Below are positions 50,338-57,556 of a stretch of 64,000 bases of DNA, piece after piece. The position numbers and the translations under genes were made by a program. The notes beneath the pieces were generated by a model, which saw nothing but the letters and a program-made list of their open reading frames with translations, had not been told where the DNA came from and searched no databases. The stretch comes from Cellulomonas fimi (GTDB lineage Bacteria > Actinomycetota > Actinomycetes > Actinomycetales > Cellulomonadaceae), in NCBI RefSeq assembly GCF_028583725.1, contig NZ_CP110680.1:868001-932000 (forward strand), in the 5' to 3' direction. Position 1 is the stretch's first letter, and every line of letters begins with the position of its first letter.

Positions 50338-52238
50338 CATCGCTCGTGGACCACAAGACCATCACCCGACCCGCACCCGTGCTGCCTTCGACCGGGGCGC
50401 TGCGGCCGCTCGGCCTCGACGAGGTCGCGATCACCGGGGGCTTCTGGGCCGACCGGCAGCGCGTCAACGGCGAGGCGTCGATCCGGCACTGCGACACGTG
50501 GGAGACGCGCGTCGGCTGGATCGACAACTTCCGGCACGCGCTCGACGGCACGATCGTGGCGCAGCGCACGGGCCGGGAGTTCTCCGACTCGGACGTCTAC
50601 AAGATGATCGAGGCGATGGCGTGGGAGGTCGGCCGGACCGGCGACCCCGCGCTCGAGGCCCGCATCGTCGAGCTGTCCGCGCTGATCGGCCGCGTGCAGG
50701 AGCCCGACGGCTACCTCAACACGAAGTTCGGCCGGCCCGGTCAGGAGCCGCGCTACTCCGACCTCGCGTGGGGCCACGAGCTGTACTGCTACGGGCACCT
50801 GATCCAGGCCGCGGTCGCGCGGCTGCGGACGGGTCACGACGACGATCTCGTCGCGATCGCCCGGCGCGCAGCCGACCACGTGTGCGCCGAGTTCGGGCCT
50901 GACGGCCGCGACGGCGTGTGCGGGCACCCCGAGATCGAGGTCGCGCTCGTCGAGCTCGCCCGCGCGACGGGGGAGCGGCGCTACCTCGACCAGGCCGCGC
51001 TGTTCGTCGAGCGCCGCGGCCGCGGCACGCTGCCGGACATCGAGTACGGGCGCGAGTACTACCAGGACGACGTGCCCGTCCGGGACGCCACGGTGCTGCG
51101 CGGGCACGCGGTGCGCGCGCTCTACCTGGCGGCGGGCGCGGTCGACGTCGCGGTGGAGACGGGCGACGAGACGCTGCTCGACGTCGTGCGCGACCAGTAC
51201 GAGCGCACGCTCGCGCGCCGGACGTACCTCACGGGCGGCATGGGGTCGCACCACCAGGACGAGGCGTTCGGCGACGACCACGAGCTGCCGCCGGACCGCG
51301 CGTACTGCGAGACGTGCGCGGGTGTCGCGTCCGTCATGGTCGCGTGGCGGCTGCTGCTCGCGACGGGTGACGCGCACTGGGGCGACGTGGTCGAGCGGAC
51401 GCTGTTCAACGTCGTCGCGACCTCGCCCGCGGAGGACGGTCAGGCGTTCTTCTACACGAACCCGCTGCACAAGCGCGTCCCCGGCTCGGCGGCGAACCCC
51501 GACGAGGTCAGCGCGCGGGCCCTGTCGCGGCTGCGCGCGCCCTGGTTCGAGGTGTCCTGCTGCCCGACCAACGTGGCCCGCACGTTCGCGTCGCTCGGCG
51601 CCTACCTCGCGACCGTGTCCGACGACGGCGTGCAGCTGCACCAGTACGCGCCGGCCCGCATCGCGACGACGCTCGGCGACGGGCGTGCGATCGGCCTCGA
51701 GGTCGCGACGGGCTACCCGCACGAGGGTGACGTCGTGGTCCGCGTGACGCAGGCGCCCGACGGTGAGGTCGAGCTGTCGCTGCGCGTGCCGTCGTGGGCG
51801 GTGGGCGCGGCGACGCTCGACGGCGAGCCCGTCGAGGGCGGCGTCGCGACCGTCCGCCGGACGTTCACGGTGGGCGACGAGGTGCGCCTCTCGCTCCCCG
51901 TGCAGCCCCGCGTGACGACACCCGACGACCGCATCGACGCCGTGCGCGGCTGCGTGGCCGTCGAGCGCGGGCCGCTGGTCCTGTGCGCCGAGTCGACCGA
52001 CCTGCCCGGCGACCTGCACGTCGACGCCATCCGCCTCGACCCGTCGGCGCCGCTCGTCACCGACGGCGACGGCGCTCGCGGCCGGGCGCGGGCCGTGGAG
52101 CACGCCGAGGCCGACTGGCCGTACGGGCCGCAGCCGCGCGAGCGCGACGCCGACGGCTTCGACCTGCGACTCGTCCCGTACCACTCGTGGGCCAACCGCG
52201 GCCCCAGCACCATGCGGGTCTGGATCCCGACGACCTGA
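50334..52238 (+). CDS. GH127 beta-L-arabinofuranosidase
   Basis: A 634-residue enzyme without a signal peptide, so cytoplasmic. It belongs to GH127 (HypBA1-like), which cleaves beta-L-arabinofuranosides, as found on plant hydroxyproline-rich glycoproteins. The zinc/nucleophile set is present: E-T-C in AYCETCAGVASV near residue 326 and the paired cysteines in VSCCPTNVART near residue 408. The (alpha/alpha)6 core covers residues 30-430, with beta-sandwich domains after. The ATGA overlap with the permease gene implies translational coupling and points to imported arabino-oligosaccharides as its substrate. A terminator follows. Confidence 0.92.
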   Translation: MTSLVDHKTITRPAPVLPSTGALRPLGLDEVAITGGFWADRQRVNGEASIRHCDTWETRVGWIDNFRHALDGTIVAQRTGREFSDSDVYKMIEAMAWEVGRTGDPALEARIVELSALIGRVQEPDGYLNTKFGRPGQEPRYSDLAWGHELYCYGHLIQAAVARLRTGHDDDLVAIARRAADHVCAEFGPDGRDGVCGHPEIEVALVELARATGERRYLDQAALFVERRGRGTLPDIEYGREYYQDDVPVRDATVLRGHAVRALYLAAGAVDVAVETGDETLLDVVRDQYERTLARRTYLTGGMGSHHQDEAFGDDHELPPDRAYCETCAGVASVMVAWRLLLATGDAHWGDVVERTLFNVVATSPAEDGQAFFYTNPLHKRVPGSAANPDEVSARALSRLRAPWFEVSCCPTNVARTFASLGAYLATVSDDGVQLHQYAPARIATTLGDGRAIGLEVATGYPHEGDVVVRVTQAPDGEVELSLRVPSWAVGAATLDGEPVEGGVATVRRTFTVGDEVRLSLPVQPRVTTPDDRIDAVRGCVAVERGPLVLCAESTDLPGDLHVDAIRLDPSAPLVTDGDGARGRARAVEHAEADWPYGPQPRERDADGFDLRLVPYHSWANRGPSTMRVWIPTT

Positions 52239-52251
52239 CCGGCCCCCGACC

Positions 52252-52291
52252 GCCCCGCCGCCCCGCCGTGCCGACGCCGGGGCGGCGGGGC
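52252..52291 (+). terminator. Hairpin terminator after the GH127 gene
   Basis: A perfect 13-bp stem (52252-52264 with 52279-52291) and a 14-base loop lie 14 bases after the stop codon, closing the transport-hydrolase operon. Confidence 0.72.
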
Positions 52292-52397
52292 ATCTCCGTG
52301 CCGCAGACGGGCGACCCGACGCCGGCGCGGGAGCAGCCGGCGGAGCCCGCGCCCGGGTGCACGTGCCGTGCGACGACCACGGCGGCAGACTCGTGAC

Positions 52398-53891
52398 GTG
52401 CCTGGACGTCCGCTCGACGAGTACCGCGCGAAGCGGGACCCGGCGCGCACGCGCGAGCCCGTCCCGCCGCCCGACGCGCCGCTGCCCGACGGCGAGGGGC
52501 GCACGTTCGTCGTCCAGGAGCACCACGCCCGCGCGCTGCACTGGGACCTGCGCCTGGAGCGTGACGGCGTGCTCGTGTCGTGGGCGGTGCCGAAGGGGCT
52601 GCCGCAGGAGCCCGGGACCAACCACCTCGCGGTGCACACCGAGGACCACCCGATGGAGTACGCGACGTTCGAGGGCGACATCCCGGCGGGCGAGTACGGC
52701 GGCGGGCAGATGTCGGTCTGGGACCGCGGCACGTACGAGACGGTGAAGTGGTCGGACCGCGAGGTCCAGGTCGTGCTGCACGGCGAGCGCGTGCAGGGAC
52801 GGTACGTGCTGTTCCGCACGCGCGGTCGCGGGCGTGCGGGCGGTGACGGCGGCGGGCGGAGCGACGACGAGCGCAGCTGGATGATCCACCGTATGGACCC
52901 GCCGACGCGGCCCGACTGGACGCCCCTGCCCGACCTGGTCCGGCCCATGGCGGCCGTCGCCGGGGAGCTGCCGCCCGACGACGACGCGTGGGCGTACGAG
53001 ATGAAGTGGGACGGCGTGCGGGCGGTCGCGTACGTCGACGGCGGGCGTGTGCGGCTCATGTCCCGCAACGACCTCGACGTCACGCGGTCCTACCCCGAGA
53101 TCGCCGGTCTCGGCGAGCAGCTCGGCTCGACGCAGGCGGTCCTCGACGGTGAGCTCGTCACGTTCGACGCGCGCGGCGCGCCGGACTTCGGGCGTCTCCA
53201 GCAGCGCATGCACGTCGCCGACCCGTCCGTCGCACGACGCCTCGCGCAGAGCGTGCCCGTCGTCTACCTCGTGTTCGACGTGCTGCACCTCGACGGCCGC
53301 GACACGCTCGACCTGACCTACGACGACCGTCGCGCGCTGCTCGACGGGCTCGGCCTCGCGGGCCGGTCGTGGCAGACGCCGCCGTCGTTCGACGGCCCGG
53401 GGACGGCCGTGCTGGCCGCGAGCCGCGAGAACGGCCTGGAGGGGGTGCTCGCGAAGCGACGGTCGTCGCCGTACCGGCCGGGGCGCCGCTCGCCCGACTG
53501 GGTCAAGGTCAAGCACGTCCGCATGCAGGAGGTCGTGCTCGTCGGCTGGAAGCCCGGCAAGGGCGCGCGGGCGGACACGCTCGGCTCGCTCGTGCTCGGC
53601 GTGCCCGACGGCGACGGCGTGCTGCGGCCCGCGGGCTCGGTCGGCACGGGGTTCACGCGCCGCACCCTCGACGACCTGCTGCGACGGCTCGCGCCGCTCG
53701 AGACCGGCGCGTCGCCGTTCGTCGGGCGTCTGCCCGCCGCGGAGACCCGCGACGTGCACTGGGTGCGCCCCGAGCTCGTCGGCGAGGTCGCGTTCGCCGA
53801 GTGGACCTCCGACGGCCGCCTGCGCCACCCGTCCTGGCGCGGCCTGCGCCCCGACAAGGCTCCGGGCGACGTCGTCGTCGAGAGCACCTGA
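52398..53891 (+). CDS. LigD-type ATP-dependent DNA ligase with 3'-phosphoesterase domain (no polymerase)
   Basis: A 497-residue enzyme. Residues 10-165 are the LigD 3'-phosphoesterase (QEHHARALHWDLRLE holds the His-x-Asp set). Residues 185-490 are the ATP ligase: EMKWDGVRAVAY near residue 205 is motif I with the adenylated Lys, followed by LDGELVTFD, ENGLEGVLAKR and WVKVKH. The polymerase domain of full LigD is absent, so other genes must supply it; no Ku gene is in the window. Such split forms are known in actinobacteria and may mend single-strand or end-joining breaks. The GTG lies six bases after a weak CAGACT -10-like element. Confidence 0.88.
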   Translation: MPGRPLDEYRAKRDPARTREPVPPPDAPLPDGEGRTFVVQEHHARALHWDLRLERDGVLVSWAVPKGLPQEPGTNHLAVHTEDHPMEYATFEGDIPAGEYGGGQMSVWDRGTYETVKWSDREVQVVLHGERVQGRYVLFRTRGRGRAGGDGGGRSDDERSWMIHRMDPPTRPDWTPLPDLVRPMAAVAGELPPDDDAWAYEMKWDGVRAVAYVDGGRVRLMSRNDLDVTRSYPEIAGLGEQLGSTQAVLDGELVTFDARGAPDFGRLQQRMHVADPSVARRLAQSVPVVYLVFDVLHLDGRDTLDLTYDDRRALLDGLGLAGRSWQTPPSFDGPGTAVLAASRENGLEGVLAKRRSSPYRPGRRSPDWVKVKHVRMQEVVLVGWKPGKGARADTLGSLVLGVPDGDGVLRPAGSVGTGFTRRTLDDLLRRLAPLETGASPFVGRLPAAETRDVHWVRPELVGEVAFAEWTSDGRLRHPSWRGLRPDKAPGDVVVEST

Positions 53892-53910
53892 CGCCCGCGG
53901 CGCGCGTCCG

Positions 53911-53970
53911 GACCGTGGGTGTGCGGACCGTGGGCGCGCGGACCGCGGGCGCGCGGACGGTGGGCGGGCG
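53911..53970. repeat. Four 15-bp tandem repeats
   Basis: Units at 53911, 53926, 53941 and 53956 are near-identical to GACCGTGGGCGCGCG. They lie in a 233-bp gap between the ligase and CBS genes that shows no gene. The repeat may be mutational rather than functional. Confidence 0.75.
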
Positions 53971-54124
53971 GCCCGCACGTCCGGACCGGGGGTGCGGCCC
54001 GCGTGCGGACCGTGCGACGCGGGGCGACGATGTGGTCACGCGGCCCGGTGCCGCGTTCGCGGGTGCGGACCGGCGCCCGCCCGGACCGCGTCGACGACGA
54101 CGCGCGTCACCGAGGAGACCGCCC

Positions 54125-54538
54125 ATGGCCACCGTCGCGGACGTCCTGACCCCGTCCCCGCTCACCGTCGACACCACCGCGACCGTGCGGCAGGCCGCCG
54201 AGCTCATGCGCGAGCACGACGTCGGGGACCTCGTCGTCGTCGAGCAGGGCCGGCTCGTCGGCATCGTGACCGACCGCGACCTCGTGGTGCGCGTGCTGGC
54301 CGTGGGCGGCGAGGCGAACGACCCGGTCGGCCAGGTCGCGACGGGCTCGCCGGTCGTCGTCGGCCCGGACGACGACCTCGTCGGCGCCGCCCGTCTCATG
54401 GCCACGCACGCCGTGCGCCGCCTGCCCGTCGTCCGCGAGGGCGAGGTCGTCGGCATCCTGTCGCTGGGCGACCTGGCGGTCCGGCACGACGCCGGCTCGG
54501 TGCTCGGCGCGATCTCGCAGGCGCCCGCGTCGTCCTGA
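54125..54538 (+). CDS. CBS-domain pair protein
   Basis: A 137-residue protein made of two CBS domains (residues 2-57 and 70-125), which together bind an adenosine-type ligand such as AMP, ATP or SAM. Motifs include ATVRQAAELMREHDVGDLVV and, in the second copy, LVGAARLMATHAVRRLPVV. Such stand-alone pairs act as energy or redox sensors and may bind other proteins. GAGGAGA precedes the ATG, which follows the 15-bp tandem repeats. Partner unknown. Confidence 0.9.
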   Translation: MATVADVLTPSPLTVDTTATVRQAAELMREHDVGDLVVVEQGRLVGIVTDRDLVVRVLAVGGEANDPVGQVATGSPVVVGPDDDLVGAARLMATHAVRRLPVVREGEVVGILSLGDLAVRHDAGSVLGAISQAPASS

Positions 54539-54666
54539 CGGTGCACGTCGCAGGGGCGGCGTGGCGGCCCTGCGACGGCGGCGCGCGCCCGCGCGGGGCG
54601 GGACCGTGCCGCCGCGTCGCACGGACGGTGGTGCACGCGCGCGGGGTCGTCGCTTACCGTGGCGCG

Positions 54667-54975
54667 ATGACGAACGAGGCGACAACCCGCCCCGCCCGCC
54701 CCACGTGGTCCGAGCGGCTGGGCCGCATCACCGAGACGATCCGCAGCCTGCCCAAGCCGGTGCGGGTGGTCGCGGTGGCGTCCGTGGGCGGTGTCGTGCT
54801 GGTCGCGGGCGTCGCGATGCTCGTCCTGCCCGGGCCGGGCATCCTCGCGATCCTCGCCGGTCTGGCGATCCTGGCGACCGAGTTCGTGTGGGCGCGTCGC
54901 GTGCTGGAGCGCAGCAAGGCCGCGGCGAAGGCGGGCGTCGACAAGGGGCGCGACGCGCTCCAGCGTCGCCGCTGA
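54667..54975 (+). CDS. PGPGW-motif small membrane protein
   Basis: A 102-residue membrane protein with the family's defining stretch AMLVLPGPGILAILAGLAIL, in which the second Trp of the PGPGW signature is Ile. Two helices (residues 35-53 and 56-72) are flanked by basic regions (RVLERSKAAAKAGVDKGRDA). Function is unknown. TACCGT lies six bases before the ATG with no Shine-Dalgarno, so it is probably translated from a leaderless message. Confidence 0.8.
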   Translation: MTNEATTRPARPTWSERLGRITETIRSLPKPVRVVAVASVGGVVLVAGVAMLVLPGPGILAILAGLAILATEFVWARRVLERSKAAAKAGVDKGRDALQRRR

Positions 54976-54988
54976 GCGAGCCGGTCCG

Positions 54989-55056
54989 CCGACGCGCCGA
55001 CCTGGGGTCGCTGACGCGCCGACCTGCCGACGCGCCGACCCGCTGACGCCCCGACC
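54989..55056. repeat. Four imperfect CYGACGCGCCGACC repeats
   Basis: Copies at 54989, 55011, 55027 and 55043 (the last with one change) sit between two convergent genes. The spacing is 22, 16 and 16 bp. No hairpin is formed; it may be a simple GC-rich tandem repeat. Confidence 0.6.
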
Positions 55057-55077
55057 CGGGCGGGACCCGACCGTGCG

Positions 55078-55326
55078 TCAGCGACCGGCGCGGGGCGTCC
55101 CGCCGAACACGGGGTGTGCCGCGAGGTCGTCGGTGCGCGAGTCCAGGAACCGTCGCAGCGCCTCGTAGCGCTCCTCGGCGTCGCGTCGCGCCGTCCCCGC
55201 CGGGCAGTGCTCGATCTCGTGGTGCGCGCGGGCGGTGGCCGCGGCGACCTGGAACCAGCTGGCGCCTGCGAGCTCGGCGGCGAGGCGCTCGTCGGCGCCG
55301 CTGCGGGGCACGTCCGTGTCCGTCAT
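55078..55326 (-). CDS. Hypothetical 82-residue protein
   Basis: A small helical protein: MTDTDVPRSGADERLAAELA, a Trp-containing middle (ASWFQVAAATARAHHEIEHC) and a C-terminal ERYEALRRFLDSRTDDLAAH. Clustered His and one Cys could bind a metal, but that is speculative. GGAGG precedes the ATG by seven bases, which is the main support for a gene. No family is recognised. It ends convergently with the PGPGW gene and the repeats between them. Confidence 0.6.
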   Translation of the reverse strand: MTDTDVPRSGADERLAAELAGASWFQVAAATARAHHEIEHCPAGTARRDAEERYEALRRFLDSRTDDLAAHPVFGGTPRAGR

Positions 55327-55466
55327 GGTCGGTTCCTCCCGCCCGCCATCGTCGCGCCGCCCACCGACATCACCGGGATGCCACGCGGTGGGCGTGACCA
55401 CCCGCAGGGAAGGAGCCGGCGACGGGTCGCGGCGGACGCGGGCGGGGGGTGAGGTGCGGCGCACGG

Positions 55467-56033
55467 TCAGGCGACGACGGAGGAGCCGAGCGTGACCTGG
55501 TCGTGCGGCACCGCGGCGACCTGCTGGCCCGGGTACCGCAGGCCGGTGAAGTAGGCGTTGACGTGCGCGACGATCTGCTCGCCGCCGACCCACCGGCCCG
55601 CGAGGTGCGCGCCGGTCGTCGTGTGGCAGTCGGAGACGACCGTGACGTCGTAGCCCGCGGCGGCGGCGGACTGCGCGACGGTCCGCACGCAGTAGTCCGA
55701 CTGGGCGCCCGCGATCACGAGGTGCGTCGTGCCTGTCCGGACGAGGACGGACTGCAGGTCGGTGCCGGCGAACGCGTCGCGGTACGCCTTGTGCACGCGG
55801 GCCTCGCCCGGCACGGGGGCGAGCGCGGGGTGCAGCTCCCATCCCGCGCTGCCGCGGGGGAAGTCCTGCTCGTCCTGGACCCACACGACGGGGACGCCCG
55901 CGGCGCGGGCCCGGTCGACGAGCGTGACGGTGCGGGCGAGCACCCCGTCGACGTCGACGCAGTCCCCGACGACGCCGACCTGGAGGTCGACGACGAGAAC
56001 CGCCGTACGCGGTGTGGTAGCGCTCCCATCCAT
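55467..56033 (-). CDS. Isochorismatase-family cysteine hydrolase
   Basis: A 188-residue isochorismatase-fold hydrolase with the catalytic triad Asp (VLVVDLQVGVV near residue 16), Lys (EARVHKAYRDAF near residue 82) and Cys (GAQSDYCVRTV near residue 114). It lacks the metal-binding DWH motif of nicotinamidase, so the substrate is different, perhaps an amide or ureido compound. The ATG at 56033 is used. The first codons contain a 14-base sequence like the cellulase-regulator operator of related actinobacteria (see findings). Confidence 0.87.
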   Translation of the reverse strand: MDGSATTPRTAVLVVDLQVGVVGDCVDVDGVLARTVTLVDRARAAGVPVVWVQDEQDFPRGSAGWELHPALAPVPGEARVHKAYRDAFAGTDLQSVLVRTGTTHLVIAGAQSDYCVRTVAQSAAAAGYDVTVVSDCHTTTGAHLAGRWVGGEQIVAHVNAYFTGLRYPGQQVAAVPHDQVTLGSSVVA

Positions 56034-56115
56034 GGACCCGATTGTCCACGACCACCGGCGCGGGAGCGAAATCGACGCACCCGCGCCGGTCGCGGCGTCC
56101 GTCGGCCCCGCCGCG

Positions 56116-56463
56116 TCAGGCGACGGGGCGGATCTCCGCGACGTCTCCCGGCCACAGCACGGTCACGACGAGGCGCGCGAGGTCCTGCACGTCGTCGGTC
56201 TCCACCACGTAGTACCCGCCGAGCTGCTCGACGGTCTCCGCGTACGGGCCGTCCGTCACGGCCGGGCCCTCGGTGTCGTTCCGCACGACGACGGCCCTGC
56301 TCGACGACGCGAGCTCGTGCCCCCCGACGATCGTGTGGCCGCGCTCGGCGCACGCGGCGCTGAACGCGTCGTGGTCCGCGTACGCGGCGGCCCGGGTGGC
56401 CTCGTCGGCCGTCTCCCACGCCTTCTCGTCGCCGTGCAGCAGCACGACCCAGGTCTGCGACAT
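56116..56463 (-). CDS. YCII-related (DGPF) protein
   Basis: A 115-residue protein with the YCII fold: a strand-rich start (QTWVVLLHGDEKAWE), the hallmark TDGPYAETVEQLGGYYVVE near residue 71 and an ending VLWPGDVAEIRPVA. Members are small, often dimeric and possibly catalytic, with roles in redox or antibiotic metabolism, or next to sigma factors; none is adjacent here. AGGAGG lies seven bases before the ATG. Confidence 0.88.
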   Translation of the reverse strand: MSQTWVVLLHGDEKAWETADEATRAAAYADHDAFSAACAERGHTIVGGHELASSSRAVVVRNDTEGPAVTDGPYAETVEQLGGYYVVETDDVQDLARLVVTVLWPGDVAEIRPVA

Positions 56464-56552
56464 CGTCCGTCCTCCTGTCGTCCCCCGACGGACCGAGCGT
56501 GCCCGTCGTCCCCATGACGCGCGAGGCGTCCGCGGATCGACAGGGTGTGGCG

Positions 56553-57344
56553 TCAGCCCACGAACACCTGCGCGCACAGCATGCCGCGCGCGCTGTCCAC
56601 GCACGCGACGCCGATGCCGGTGAAGTCGGCGGACAGGAGGTTGGCGCGGTGGCCGGGCGACGCGAGCCAGGCGTCGACGGTGGCCTTGGCGGTCGGGTAG
56701 CCGAGCGCGAGGTTCTCGCCGACGGTCCGGCCGCCGCACGACGCCAGGATCGGCTCCAGGGGGTCGTGCTCGAAGCGGCCCTCGGCGACCAGGACGGTCG
56801 CGCGGGCGAGGGCCTGCTGCTGCGCGCACGCGGAGACGGCGAGGTCGGCGACGCCCTGCGCGCGGCGTGCCTCGTTGCCGAGCGCGACGATCTCGCCGTC
56901 GACGGGCTGCGGCACGGGTGCGGCCGCGGGTGCGGACGAGGTGTCGGGTGCGGGTGCGGGTGCGGGTGCACCTCCGCCGGAGGGGGCGGGCGACGTGGTC
57001 GCGGCGGGAGCGGCCGGGGCGTCGGTCGCGGTGGGTGCGGCGGACGGGGTCGCGGACGGCGTGGCCGACACGGTCGGTGAGGCGGACGCGTCGCTGAGCT
57101 CGGCGCGCCCGCCACCGCGGCTCACGGCGTCCCAGAGGCGCTGCTCGAGCCCGGCGCCCGGGGACGCGGTGGCCAGGCCGTCGGCGGCGCCGGGGGTGAG
57201 GACGGACGGGGCGGCGATCGCGGCGGCCGCGAGGCCGGTCGCGACGACCAGGGTCTCGACGACGACGCGGCGGCGGCGCCGCGGGCGGCCCCGGTCGCGT
57301 CGGCGCAGGTCGCGTCGTCGAGGGGCCGGCTCCGGGAACGTCAC
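56553..57344 (-). CDS. Secreted CAP-domain (SCP/CAP) protein
   Basis: A 263-residue exported protein. The N-terminus is very Arg-rich (RRRDLRRRDRGRPRRRRR), then a hydrophobic segment (ETLVVATGLAAAAIAAPSVL) and a Pro/Ala/Thr linker to residue 150. Residues 155-263 are the CAP domain (VALGNEARRAQGVADLAVSA, VGENLALGYPTAKATVDAW, SPGHRANLL), which in bacteria may bind lipids or sterol-like molecules. The GTG at 57344 was chosen because TAACGT lies seven bases before it; ATGs at 57371 and 57380 are also in frame. It is divergent from the pectate lyase gene. Confidence 0.8.
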   Translation of the reverse strand: MTFPEPAPRRRDLRRRDRGRPRRRRRVVVETLVVATGLAAAAIAAPSVLTPGAADGLATASPGAGLEQRLWDAVSRGGGRAELSDASASPTVSATPSATPSAAPTATDAPAAPAATTSPAPSGGGAPAPAPAPDTSSAPAAAPVPQPVDGEIVALGNEARRAQGVADLAVSACAQQQALARATVLVAEGRFEHDPLEPILASCGGRTVGENLALGYPTAKATVDAWLASPGHRANLLSADFTGIGVACVDSARGMLCAQVFVG

Positions 57345-57487
57345 GCCCGGAACGTTATCCGACCGTGACATTTCCGTCATCCCGGACTGGACGCGGGTCC
57401 GACTCGCGTCGGCGTGTCGCGGTCGCTGGGGGCCGACGGGGATTGCGCTTTCCGGACACGTGTGGCACGTTGAGGAGGATTCGTCGG

Positions 57488-57516
57488 GAAACCGGTTTCT
57501 GACCGCATCTGCGGTC
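57488..57516. promoter_or_regulatory. Palindromic operator pair before the pectate lyase gene
   Basis: GAAACCGGTTTC (57488-57499) is a perfect 12-bp palindrome of LacI type. GACCGCA-TC-TGCGGTC (57501-57516) follows directly, a perfect 7-bp-arm inverted repeat. They lie 40-70 bases before the ATG, where a repressor would act. Confidence 0.65.
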
Positions 57517-57556
57517 ATCCGTCCCCCGCACCCGCGTCCCGAGACGAAGGAGTCTC

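Noticed and set aside
55467..56033. Isochorismatase-like gene as a second nicotinamidase.
   Set aside because: The catalytic Asp, Lys and Cys are present but the metal-binding DWH and WPxHC motifs of nicotinamidase, seen in the 23500-24102 product, are missing.
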